Source of the DNA: SFEL01 sp045592165
GTDB taxonomy: Bacteria; Bacillota; Clostridia; Christensenellales; CAG-138
Length of the DNA stretch: 11,908 bases
Reading direction: 5' to 3'
Assembly (NCBI GenBank): GCA_045592165.1
Contig: JAZNUG010000172.1
Coordinates: forward strand, 1-11,908
This document shows, in pieces, positions 1 to 6,802 of the stretch (position 1 is its first letter; every line of letters starts with the position of its first letter). The notes beneath the pieces are model-generated. The model did not search any database, was not told the DNA's origin, and was given only the letters and a program-made list of their open reading frames with translations. The position numbers were made by a program, and so were the translations under genes.

Positions 1-452
1 TAGCCTTCTATGCGGTGTATTACTCCGTCCGTGCGGATGCCTTTGATATAGCTCAGGCCTCCGGCGGTGCGGAAAGGGTGCTTGCCAATATCAATGCCAT
101 AAAGAAAAAAGGCAACGATATGGATAATAAAGAGGCTGACCTGCTCACAATATTGGAAGTGGTATATGAGATGAACAAGAGGGGCATAGAGCTGCTGCCT
201 GTGGATCTTTACAAGTCCAGAGCATCCGAGTTTGTCATTGAAGGGGATAAGATACGGCCCCCCTTCTCCGCCATTGCAGGCGTTGGCGAAAACGCCGCCA
301 TTGGCATAGCGGAAGGGGCAAAGGGCGGGGAATATACCTCAATTGAAAACTTCCAGGCGCGCACCGGAGCCAACTCTGCCGTAATAAAGGCGCTGATGGA
401 TCTGGGCTGCCTTGAGGGCCTGCCGGAAACCGACCAGCTGAGCCTGTTTTAG
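1..452 (+). CDS. polC: DNA polymerase III PolC-type alpha subunit, C-terminal fragment
   Basis: This is the last ~149 codons of PolC, the replicative DNA polymerase of low-GC Gram-positives, which carries polymerase and 3'-5' exonuclease activity in one chain. The reading frame is already open at base 3, so the gene starts upstream of the window; the GTG at 15 is an internal valine, not a start. Family signatures are visible: the YSVRADAFD stretch near the left edge, the LLPVDLYKS segment, the PPFSAIAGVGENAA helix-hairpin-helix-like region, and the ending GCLEGLPETDQLSLF, which closely matches the usual PolC C-terminus (…LP-x-x-NQLSLF). Only the tail is present, so nothing can be said about the catalytic residues. 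PolC directly upstream of rimP is the usual Firmicutes arrangement. No terminator precedes the rimP promoter 11 bases downstream, so polC transcripts probably run into the rimP leader hairpin. Confidence 0.95.
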   Translation, partial: AFYAVYYSVRADAFDIAQASGGAERVLANINAIKKKGNDMDNKEADLLTILEVVYEMNKRGIELLPVDLYKSRASEFVIEGDKIRPPFSAIAGVGENAAIGIAEGAKGGEYTSIENFQARTGANSAVIKALMDLGCLEGLPETDQLSLF

Positions 453-462
453 CAGAATTTGC

Positions 463-491
463 TTGCAAAAAAGGCTGCTCTCTGGTATAAT
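463..491 (+). promoter_or_regulatory. Sigma-A-type promoter of the rimP-nusA-infB operon
   Basis: A -35 box TTGCAA at 463-468 is separated by exactly 17 bases from a perfect -10 box TATAAT at 486-491. The -10 is preceded by TGG, giving an extended -10 (TGnTATAAT). Transcription would begin around 498, leaving a leader of about 80 nt before rimP. The box match, spacing and position just after polC make this the strongest promoter in the window. It was found by eye, and the start site is inferred. Confidence 0.85.
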
Positions 492-531
492 CTTTCTGTT
501 GTTGAACGGCACATAGCCGTATTAGAGTTTT

Positions 532-562
532 AAGAGTGGGTTTATTCCCGCTCTTTTGTTTT
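532..562 (+). terminator. Leader hairpin upstream of rimP, probable attenuator
   Basis: AAGAGTGGG (532-540) pairs with CCCGCTCTT (547-555) through nine base pairs, one of them G-U, closing a six-base loop TTTATT. The 3' arm runs into a T-rich tract TTTTGTTTT (554-562). This has the form of an intrinsic terminator lying inside the leader, downstream of the promoter and immediately before the rimP Shine-Dalgarno sequence (566-573). A smaller perfect hairpin, ACGGC (506-510) with GCCGT (516-520), precedes it. In Bacillus subtilis the nusA operon is autoregulated by NusA-stimulated termination in its leader, so the same role is inferred here. No clear competing antiterminator was found. It may also end polC transcripts. 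Confidence 0.75.
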
Positions 563-579
563 GAAGGTGGAGGATTTTC

Positions 580-1098
580 ATGAAAACCGTTGATGCAGTT
601 GACGCTCTGCTGCGCCCTGTGGTATCCCAAATGGGCTACGAGCTGGATGAAGTTGAGTTCATCAAGGAACATGGCAACTGGGTACTCACCCTGTATATCG
701 AAAAGCCGGACGGCATGGTCACTCTGGATGACTGCGAGGCCGTCAGCCGTGCCGTGGATCCCATTCTCGACGAGGCGGATCCCATCGAGCAGGCCTATTA
801 CCTCAGCGTATCTTCCATCGGCATAGACCGTCCCCTCAAAAAGGACAGGGACTATGAGCGCAATCTTGGCAATAAGATAACCGCCAAGCTCTATGCCCCC
901 CATAAGGGCAAAAAGGAATTCACCGGCGAGCTTACCGCCTTTGATGAAAACAGCTTCACCATCGAGGTAAACGGAGCCGAAATGAAGATACTCCGCAAGG
1001 ATGCTTCTTCCGTACGTCCTTACATAGACTTTAACAGTCTTGCAACCGTAGATATCAATGATTACGACAATATAGAGATTGAAGAGGAGAATGAATAA
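580..1098 (+). CDS. rimP: Ribosome maturation factor RimP
   Basis: RimP is a cytoplasmic factor that binds the 30S precursor and assists late maturation of the small ribosomal subunit. The 172-residue product has the family's N-terminal alpha/beta domain (GYELDEVEFIKE near residues 22-33, then a strand-rich stretch and the VDPILDEADPI helix region) and the hallmark loop SSIGIDRPLK at 78-87; most homologues have SSPGLDRPL. A C-terminal SH3-like domain (about 95-150) follows, and the tail is acidic. Length is slightly above the usual 150-160. The start ATG has a strong GGTGGAGG Shine-Dalgarno (566-573) six bases upstream. The stop codon shares one base with the nusA start (TAATG), which suggests translational coupling. 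It is the first gene after the leader attenuator. Confidence 0.96.
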   Translation: MKTVDAVDALLRPVVSQMGYELDEVEFIKEHGNWVLTLYIEKPDGMVTLDDCEAVSRAVDPILDEADPIEQAYYLSVSSIGIDRPLKKDRDYERNLGNKITAKLYAPHKGKKEFTGELTAFDENSFTIEVNGAEMKILRKDASSVRPYIDFNSLATVDINDYDNIEIEEENE

Positions 1099-2189
1099 TG
1101 AACGCCGAATTCATCGAGGCCCTTAACGCCATTGAAAAAGAACGCGGAATAAGCAAGGATATACTTATCGACGCATTTGAATCCGCCCTCATCGCCGCCT
1201 ATAAGCGCAATTACGGTGCTGTTGGCAACGTCCGCGCAACTGTGGACCGCGACACCGGCGAAGTGCAGATTTTTGCCTCCAAGACCGTTGTTGAAGAAGT
1301 TGAAAATCCCTACTGCGAGCTGACTCTTGAGCAGGCAAAGAAGGTAAACGTACTTTACGAAGTGGGCGATGTTCTCGAAGAAGAAGTTGACCCCCGCAAG
1401 TTTGGCCGCATTGCCGCCCAGACCGCAAAGCAGGTTGTAGTTCAGCGCATCCGTGAGGCAGAACGCGGAGTCATCTTTGATGAATTCGTAGAAAAGGAAA
1501 ACGAGGTTCTTACCGCCATAGTTCAGCGGGCCGAAAAGAACGGCATCTTCGTAGAGCTTGGCAAGACCGACGGCTTCATGGCCCTCACCGAGACTATTGC
1601 AGACGAAACCTACGAAACCAGCGACCGCATCAAGGTATACGTTCTTGAAGTACGCAAGACCAACAAGGGTCCTCAGGTAATGGTATCCCGTACCCATCCC
1701 GGCCTTGTAAAGCGCCTGTTTGAGCTGGAAGTTCCCGAAATTCAGACCGGCATCGTGCAGATCAAGTCCATCGCCCGCGAGGCAGGCTTCCGCACCAAGG
1801 TTGCGGTATACTCCTCCGATCCTCAGGTGGATGCAGTGGGCGCATGCGTGGGCCAGAAGGGCATCCGCGTTGAGCGCATCGTAAACGAGCTGCACAATGA
1901 AAAGATCGACATCATCGAGTGGGATCCCGATTCCGCCGTTTATATCGCAAAGTCCCTCAGCCCCGCCCGCGTAATGATGGTTTACATTAACGAGGCTGAA
2001 AAGGCTGCCAAGGTTATTGTGCCCGACAATCAGCTTTCCCTGGCCATCGGCAAGGAAGGTCAGAACGTTCGTCTGGCCGCAAAGCTCACCGGCTGGAAGA
2101 TAGACATCAAGTCTCAGTCCCAGGCCGAGCAGGATATGGACATTGCCGAGGCAGATCAGCTTGCCGAGGCTGAATCCATCGAGGAATAA
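1098..2189 (+). CDS. nusA: Transcription termination/antitermination factor NusA
   Basis: NusA binds RNA polymerase and nascent RNA, stimulates pausing and intrinsic termination, and takes part in rRNA antitermination. The 363-residue protein shows the N-terminal RNA-polymerase-binding domain (about 1-125, starting MNAEFIEALNAIEKERGI), an S1 domain (about 134-198), and two KH domains with their GxxG loops GQKG at 252-255 and GKEG at 318-321. The sequence around the second loop (NQLSLAIGKEGQNVRLAA) is diagnostic. It ends in a short acidic tail and lacks the two C-terminal acidic repeats of the E. coli protein, as is normal in Firmicutes. The start overlaps the rimP stop by one base. It lies downstream of a leader hairpin on which its own product may act. 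Confidence 0.98.
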   Translation: MNAEFIEALNAIEKERGISKDILIDAFESALIAAYKRNYGAVGNVRATVDRDTGEVQIFASKTVVEEVENPYCELTLEQAKKVNVLYEVGDVLEEEVDPRKFGRIAAQTAKQVVVQRIREAERGVIFDEFVEKENEVLTAIVQRAEKNGIFVELGKTDGFMALTETIADETYETSDRIKVYVLEVRKTNKGPQVMVSRTHPGLVKRLFELEVPEIQTGIVQIKSIAREAGFRTKVAVYSSDPQVDAVGACVGQKGIRVERIVNELHNEKIDIIEWDPDSAVYIAKSLSPARVMMVYINEAEKAAKVIVPDNQLSLAIGKEGQNVRLAAKLTGWKIDIKSQSQAEQDMDIAEADQLAEAESIEE

Positions 2190-2219
2190 TATTTCAATAA
2201 ACGCCAATCGGAGGACACT

Positions 2220-2489
2220 ATGGCAAAGAAAGTGCCCATGAGAATGTGCGTAGGCTGCCGCGAGATGAAGCCCAAAAAGGAACTGCTCCGCATAGTCCGC
2301 TCCCCTGAGGGCGAGGTAAGCGCAGACAGGACCGGCAAGGCTTCCGGCAGGGGCGCCTATATATGCGCCAGCGAGGAATGCCTCAATAAGGCCCAGAAGA
2401 TAAAGGGCCTTGAGCGTGCGCTGGAGAATGCTGTAAGCGCCGAAGTATTTGACAGACTCCGCAGCGAGATACAGGCAAATGGACAATAA
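2220..2489 (+). CDS. rnpM: RNase P modulator RnpM (YlxR family)
   Basis: This small basic protein belongs to the YlxR family (formerly DUF448), renamed RnpM after the Bacillus subtilis member was shown to modulate RNase P activity. The 89-residue product has the family pattern: RMCVGCREM at 8-16, LLRIVR at 22-27, and GRGAYIC at 43-49, which is the signature. Cysteines at 10, 13, 49 and 54 are spaced like a possible metal site or structural cluster, but this is only a pattern. Length is typical. GGAGG (2210-2214) five bases before the ATG fixes the start. It sits between nusA and ylxQ as in almost all Firmicutes, and its last 11 bases overlap ylxQ. Confidence 0.95.
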   Translation: MAKKVPMRMCVGCREMKPKKELLRIVRSPEGEVSADRTGKASGRGAYICASEECLNKAQKIKGLERALENAVSAEVFDRLRSEIQANGQ

Positions 2490-2775
2490 CAGAATCCGCA
2501 CCGCCCTTGGCTTTGCCATGAGAGCAGGCAAGTGCATATCCGGAGATTTCATCTGCGAAAAGGCGGTAAAGAACGGTACTGCTCTTGCAGTGGCGGTGGA
2601 TGAAGGCGCATCCAATGCCACACGCGAACGCTACATCGGTATGTGCGAAAGGGCGGGAATACCCTGCATCTTCATAGAAGATCTGGGCAGGGCCATCGGC
2701 AAGGACAACCGCATGATAGCTGCGGTAACAGAGGCGGGGTTTGCCCGCATGATAAAGCAAGCCATGGAGGCTTAA
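2479..2775 (+). CDS. ylxQ: L7Ae-family RNA-binding protein YlxQ
   Basis: YlxQ is a bacterial relative of archaeal/eukaryotic L7Ae and L30e; Bacillus family members bind kink-turn RNA, though the cellular role is unsettled. The 98-residue product begins MDNNRIRTALGFAMRAGK, with the helix and glycine pattern typical of the family (GLAxRAGKxxxG), followed by alternating strand and helix segments: ALAVAVDEGAS, then CERAGIPCIFI, then LGRAIGKDNRMIAAV, which corresponds to the L7Ae-type LG-x-A-x-G segment. I chose the ATG at 2479 rather than the in-frame TTG at 2449, because the family starts at this point and the extra residues have no counterpart. The start lies inside the end of rnpM (11-base overlap) with only a weak AGG Shine-Dalgarno, suggesting coupled translation. 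Confidence 0.92.
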   Translation: MDNNRIRTALGFAMRAGKCISGDFICEKAVKNGTALAVAVDEGASNATRERYIGMCERAGIPCIFIEDLGRAIGKDNRMIAAVTEAGFARMIKQAMEA

Positions 2776-2803
2776 AAGTAATTACACTTGGGGGTAATGA
2801 TAA

Positions 2804-5389
2804 ATGGCAAAAAAGACTATTGATTCCGCAAGGGAATACGAAGCTAAGGCAAAGGAGCTGTTTGAGCAGGTCAAGCGCATGCAGAACGACCTGAGCTCTG
2901 CGCTGCAGTCCGTAAAGCGGGCTGAGAGCGAGCTGGTGGATAAGGAGAAGAAGGCCGAAAAGGAGCGCATCGAGCGGGAACGTGCCGAGCGTCTCAGGGA
3001 GGTTCTTTCCAGCGAAGGCAACCTTGCTTTCCATTCCGGCGAGGATGAGATAAAGGTTAAGCCCGTGGAGAAGCCTGTGGAAAAGCCCGCAGAAAAGCCT
3101 GCGGAAGTTCCTGCAGAGAAGGCCCCTGTGGCAGAACCCCCTGCAGAAAAGGCTCCCGAAGCCCCCAAGGCAGAGCCTGTTAAGGCAGAGCAGCCCAAGG
3201 CTGAGCCCGTCGTGATACAGCAGCGTCCCCAGCGTGAACCCCAGCGCAGAGACAATGCCCGCAACGATGTGCGTACCGACAGGCCGCAGCGCACCGAGCG
3301 CACCGACAGGCCCCAGGGTCAGCAGAACCAGCAGCGTCCTGCCCGCCCGGACAACAGGCCTCAGGGCCAGCAGCGCCCCGCTGCACAGGGCGGATATCAG
3401 CCGAGGCCTGCCGCACGCACTGCAGAGCCCGCTCCCGCTCCCGGAAGGGATCAGGGCAAGAACCGCGGCTTCCAGAAGCCCAATAACAGAGACGATGAGC
3501 GCAAGGCGCCCAAGAATAAGAAAACCATAATGAAGGAGAACAGCCGCGCAGGCGGATGGGACGATGATACTCCCATGGGACGCAAGCAGAAGCGCAAGCA
3601 GCAGCCCGTTCACAAGCCTGAACCCATAAAGATTGAGAAGGCGGTGCTTACAACAGAGATGATTACAGTAAAGGACCTTTCCGAAAAGATCGGCAAACCC
3701 GCAGCCGAGATAATTAAAAAGCTGTTTATCCTTGGTATAATGGCCACCATTAACCAGGAGATAGATTATGACACCTGCTCCCTTATCGCAGCCGATTACG
3801 GCATCGAGCTGGAGCTGAACATTGCAAAGACCGCAGAAGACGTGCTCAATGAGAGCGTTGAGGAAGCCGATGCTGAGGAAAATCTGGTATCCCGTCCTCC
3901 TGTTGTTACCATCATGGGCCACGTTGACCACGGTAAGACCTCCCTGCTGGATGCTTTCCGTGAGAGCAGCATCACCGAGGGCGAGGCCGGCGGCATCACA
4001 CAGCATATCGGTGCATACACCGTTTCCTGCAACGGCCGCACCATCACCTTCATCGACACTCCCGGCCATGAGGCATTCACTTCCATGCGTGCCCGCGGCG
4101 CACAGGTTACCGATATCGTAATTCTGGTTGTTGCAGCGGACGACGGCATCATGCCCCAGACCGTTGAAGCCATCAACCACGCAAAGGCAGCAGAGGTTCC
4201 CATTATCGTTGCCATCAATAAGATCGATAAGGATACCGCAAATCCCGATCGCGTTATTCAGCAGCTCACCGAGTACGGTCTGGTTACCGAAGAGTGGGGC
4301 GGCGATACCATCTGCGTACCCGTTTCCGCCAAGAAGCGTATGAATCTGGATACCCTCCTTGAGATGGTACTGCTCCAGGCTGACGTTCTTGAGCTCCGCG
4401 CCAATCCCTCCCGCGCTGCCCGCGGCACCATCATTGAGGCAGAGCTGGATAAGGGCCGCGGCCCCGTGGCTACCGTACTGGTACAGAACGGTACCCTCAA
4501 GATCGGCGATCCCATCGTTGCAGGTATTGCCTTCGGCCGTGTCCGCGCCATGATGGACGACAAGGGCAGGCGTGTTACCGAGGCCGGTCCCAGTCAGCCT
4601 GTTGAGGTACTGGGCTTTGGCGAGGTTCCCGCCGCAGGCGATGTTATGAATGTTGCCGAGGTCGATAAGCTGTCCCGTCAGGTTGCGGAAGAGCGCCGCG
4701 ACCGCATGAAGGCAGAGCAGCTGAAGAATATGTCCAAGGTATCCCTTGATGACCTGTTCAGCCAGATTGCTGCCGGTAATGTGAAGGATCTGAACATCAT
4801 CGTAAAGGCAGACGTTCAGGGTACCGTTGAGGCCATCAAGCAGGCCCTTGAAAAGCTGTCCAATGAGGAAGTACGCGTTCGCTGCATCCATGGCGGCGTA
4901 GGTGCTATCACCGGTTCCGATATAGTATTCGCTTCCGCATCCAATGCGCTGGTAATCGGCTTTAACGTACGTCCCGACGCAGCAGCCCGCGAGGCCGCCG
5001 AGCGTGAAAAGGTGGATATGCGTACATACAGCGTAATCTACAACGTTATCGAGGATGTTGAAGCCGCTATGAAGGGTATGTTCGCTCCCGTATTCAAGGA
5101 AGTTGCCCTGGGCACCATCGAAGTACGCAATACCTTCAAGGTAAGCGGCGTAGGCACTATCGCCGGTGCATATGTAAAGGACGGCAAGGTTGCCCGTTCC
5201 GCTCAGGTTCGCGTAGTCCGCGGAGGTATAGTTATCCACGAGGGCAAGATTGCTTCCCTCAAGCGCTTCAAGGACGACGCCAAGGAAGTTGCCTCCGGCT
5301 ACGAGTGCGGTATAGGCATCGAGAACTTCAACGATATCCGCGAAGGCGACATTATCGAAGCATTCGTGATGGAGCAGATTCAGCGGTAA
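2804..5389 (+). CDS. infB: Translation initiation factor IF-2
   Basis: IF-2 is the GTPase that brings fMet-tRNA to the 30S subunit and promotes subunit joining. The 861-residue protein has a complete catalytic half: an IF2_N helical domain (about 281-335), GTP-binding motifs GHVDHGKT (372-379), DTPGHEAF (418-425), NKID (472-475) and SAK (508-510), then domain II, the linker helix region and the C-terminal fMet-tRNA-binding barrel ending near VMEQIQR. The N-terminal third is unusual. Residues 1-70 look like a charged coiled coil, followed by a Pro/Glu/Lys-rich repeat (about 86-133) and an Arg/Gln/Pro/Asn-rich stretch to about 240. The usual IF2 N-terminal helical motif (RVxELAK type) is missing at the start. 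GGGGG at 2790-2794 is the Shine-Dalgarno. It lies 28 bases after ylxQ in the same operon. Confidence 0.97.
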   Translation: MAKKTIDSAREYEAKAKELFEQVKRMQNDLSSALQSVKRAESELVDKEKKAEKERIERERAERLREVLSSEGNLAFHSGEDEIKVKPVEKPVEKPAEKPAEVPAEKAPVAEPPAEKAPEAPKAEPVKAEQPKAEPVVIQQRPQREPQRRDNARNDVRTDRPQRTERTDRPQGQQNQQRPARPDNRPQGQQRPAAQGGYQPRPAARTAEPAPAPGRDQGKNRGFQKPNNRDDERKAPKNKKTIMKENSRAGGWDDDTPMGRKQKRKQQPVHKPEPIKIEKAVLTTEMITVKDLSEKIGKPAAEIIKKLFILGIMATINQEIDYDTCSLIAADYGIELELNIAKTAEDVLNESVEEADAEENLVSRPPVVTIMGHVDHGKTSLLDAFRESSITEGEAGGITQHIGAYTVSCNGRTITFIDTPGHEAFTSMRARGAQVTDIVILVVAADDGIMPQTVEAINHAKAAEVPIIVAINKIDKDTANPDRVIQQLTEYGLVTEEWGGDTICVPVSAKKRMNLDTLLEMVLLQADVLELRANPSRAARGTIIEAELDKGRGPVATVLVQNGTLKIGDPIVAGIAFGRVRAMMDDKGRRVTEAGPSQPVEVLGFGEVPAAGDVMNVAEVDKLSRQVAEERRDRMKAEQLKNMSKVSLDDLFSQIAAGNVKDLNIIVKADVQGTVEAIKQALEKLSNEEVRVRCIHGGVGAITGSDIVFASASNALVIGFNVRPDAAAREAAEREKVDMRTYSVIYNVIEDVEAAMKGMFAPVFKEVALGTIEVRNTFKVSGVGTIAGAYVKDGKVARSAQVRVVRGGIVIHEGKIASLKRFKDDAKEVASGYECGIGIENFNDIREGDIIEAFVMEQIQR
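3057..3530 (+). repeat. Low-complexity repeat segment of infB
   Basis: This part of infB encodes an imperfect tandem repeat of short EKP(V/A)-type units, then alanine/proline/glutamate runs, and then a block with repeated DRPQ and DNRPQGQQ-type units. At DNA level the repeats share short identical stretches such as CACCGACAGGCC, seen twice between 3288 and 3310 with variation. Such disordered linkers are common in IF-2 and vary in length between strains, presumably by slippage or recombination. Confidence 0.7.
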
Positions 5390-5418
5390 TAATACTTACT
5401 TAAAGAAAGGTAAAGCCA

Positions 5419-5772
5419 ATGTCCGTTCGCTACGAAAGAATGAACGAGGAAATAAAGAAGACCATAAGCGAGATCATCAAAGAAATGAAGGATCCCCGCA
5501 TATGCGAAATGACCACCATCATGTCTGTGGATGTTACCAATGACCTTAAGCAGGCGAAGGTGATGGTAAGCGTATACGACAAGGATGATCAGCTCCGCAG
5601 GGATACCGTGGAGGCACTGAACCACGGCAGCGGCTTCATTACCCGTGAGCTTGGCCGCCGCATGCAGCTGAGAGCACTGCCCAAGCTTCTGTTCAAGCTG
5701 GACAGCTCCATAGAGTACAGCGTACATATCTCTCAGCTTATCGACAGCCTGCACAAGGATGATAACAAATAA
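5419..5772 (+). CDS. rbfA: 30S ribosome-binding factor RbfA
   Basis: RbfA is a KH-type RNA-binding protein that assists 16S rRNA 5'-end processing and late 30S assembly, and matters for cold growth. The 117-residue product has the standard family course: an N-terminal helix with EEIKKTISEIIKEMKDPRI (10-28), a strand pair MSVDVTNDLKQAKVMVSVYD, the helix GFITRELGRRMQLRALPKL, and the closing strand FKLDSSIEYSVHISQLI. Length is normal. AAAGG (5406-5410) eight bases before the ATG supports the start. It follows infB by 29 bases as in most Firmicutes and is followed directly by an intrinsic terminator, so it is probably the last gene of the main rimP-infB transcript. Confidence 0.96.
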   Translation: MSVRYERMNEEIKKTISEIIKEMKDPRICEMTTIMSVDVTNDLKQAKVMVSVYDKDDQLRRDTVEALNHGSGFITRELGRRMQLRALPKLLFKLDSSIEYSVHISQLIDSLHKDDNK

Positions 5773-5781
5773 AACCAAACT

Positions 5782-5812
5782 GGGGCGGTGAAAGTGTCAT
5801 CGCCCCGTTTTT
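5782..5812 (+). terminator. Intrinsic terminator between rbfA and nrnA
   Basis: GGGGCGGTGA (5782-5791) pairs with TCATCGCCCC (5797-5806) over ten base pairs including one wobble, with a five-base loop AAGTG, then G and five Ts (5808-5812). This is a textbook rho-independent terminator. The nrnA Shine-Dalgarno AAAGGAGG starts only three bases after the T run, so no promoter fits between them. The hairpin therefore either attenuates read-through into nrnA-truB-ribF or protects a processed end. Confidence 0.9.
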
Positions 5813-5830
5813 CCAAAGGAGGGAAATAAT

Positions 5831-6802
5831 ATGGCGGGCAGCATGTCCGAAATACTAAGCTTTATAAGGGACAATCAGCAGTTTACCGTCATGTCCCATA
5901 CTTCCCCTGACGGGGATACCCTTGGCTCTGCCCTGGCTATGGTGCATATGCTCCGAGCCATGGGTAAGGAAGCAGAAGCTGTCTGTTCAGACCCTGTGCC
6001 GGGAATTTACTCCTTCCTGCCCGGAGCCCAGGAGGTTAAAACAGGCGGCGAGGGAATCGGCTATCCTGCGGTTATTGCGGTGGATTGCGCGGATACCTGC
6101 CGCTTTGGCAAGGTTGCAAAGTTCTTTGAAGGGGCAAAGACAACCGCAAACGTTGACCATCATGGCACAAACGATATGTATGCCGATGCCAACTGGATGG
6201 AAGAAACCGCAGCCTGCGGCGAGCTTGTGTATCGTCTGATTAAGGAACTTGGTGTGGAGCTGAGCACCGATATGGCAACCTGCCTGTTTACCGCGCTTAT
6301 GACGGATACCGGTTGCTTTGCCTATTCCAATGTTACAGAGCAGACCATGATGATAGGCGGCGCACTCATAGCTGCCGGCGCAAACAATGCCGAGATAAAT
6401 ATGCGGGTGTTCCGTACTTCTCCCTATTCAAAGAGCATGCTGCAAGCGGATGCGGTGAGCCGCGCAAAGCTTTACTGCGATGGCCGGCTGGCGCTTACTA
6501 CCGTTACCCTGGAAGATATGGCGCGCCACGGAGCAAAATCCGAATACTGCGACGGCATAGTGGAGCAGCTGAGAGATATAGATACGGTGGAGATAGCCGT
6601 ATTCATTAGGGAAGACACAACCAAGCTCAAGGGCAGCCTCAGGGCAAAGCGCTGCGCCGATGTTTCCCGTATTGCTTCCATGCTTGGGGGAGGCGGGCAT
6701 AAGCGGGCGGCAGGATATACCTGCACCTGCCCCATGGAAGAAGCCGTAGAGACTATTCTCAGGCTGGGAGAGGAAGAACTGGAAAGATGCTTGAAGGCGT
6801 AG
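5831..6802 (+). CDS. nrnA: DHH/DHHA1 phosphoesterase, NrnA-like oligoribonuclease
   Basis: NrnA-type proteins degrade very short RNAs (nanoRNA) and often dephosphorylate pAp or cleave pGpG/pApA, closing RNA and cyclic dinucleotide turnover. The 323-residue protein contains all DHH metal-binding motifs: SHTSPDGDT (22-30, with H23, D27, D29), VDCADT with D85, the name-giving D109-H110-H111 in NVDHHGTN, and TALMTDTG with D159. The C-terminal DHHA1 domain has the glycine-rich nucleotide-binding motif GGGGHKRAAG at 286-295. Length is typical of a soluble NrnA, with no membrane or PAS segment as in GdpP. A strong AAAGGAGG (5815-5822) lies eight bases before the ATG; a second in-frame ATG four codons later is less well spaced. 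The 3' end overlaps truB by 16 bases. Whether the preferred substrate is nanoRNA, pAp or a cyclic-dinucleotide product cannot be read from sequence. Confidence 0.92.
   Translation: MAGSMSEILSFIRDNQQFTVMSHTSPDGDTLGSALAMVHMLRAMGKEAEAVCSDPVPGIYSFLPGAQEVKTGGEGIGYPAVIAVDCADTCRFGKVAKFFEGAKTTANVDHHGTNDMYADANWMEETAACGELVYRLIKELGVELSTDMATCLFTALMTDTGCFAYSNVTEQTMMIGGALIAAGANNAEINMRVFRTSPYSKSMLQADAVSRAKLYCDGRLALTTVTLEDMARHGAKSEYCDGIVEQLRDIDTVEIAVFIREDTTKLKGSLRAKRCADVSRIASMLGGGGHKRAAGYTCTCPMEEAVETILRLGEEELERCLKA

Noticed and set aside
15..17. GTG as the start of a short 145-codon gene
   Set aside because: The frame is open to the window edge and the protein matches the interior of PolC, so this is an internal valine codon.
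2449..2478. An upstream TTG start for ylxQ
   Set aside because: The conserved protein begins at the ATG at 2479; the extra ten residues match nothing in the family.
1062..2621. A 519-codon open frame on the minus strand opposite nusA and rnpM
   Set aside because: It is antisense to three well-supported genes, has no recognisable motif, and has the same codon-bias explanation.
3057..3530. A possible CRISPR-like or mobile repeat in the repeated stretch of infB
   Set aside because: The repeats are short, imperfect, in frame and coding; there are no spacers of even length. It is a disordered protein linker.
2672..5239. An 855-codon open frame on the minus strand opposite infB
   Set aside because: It lies wholly antisense to a clear infB and neighbouring genes, has a Leu/Gly/Cys/Ala-rich composition without domain logic, and follows from the codon bias of the sense strand, which rarely uses codons whose complements are stops.
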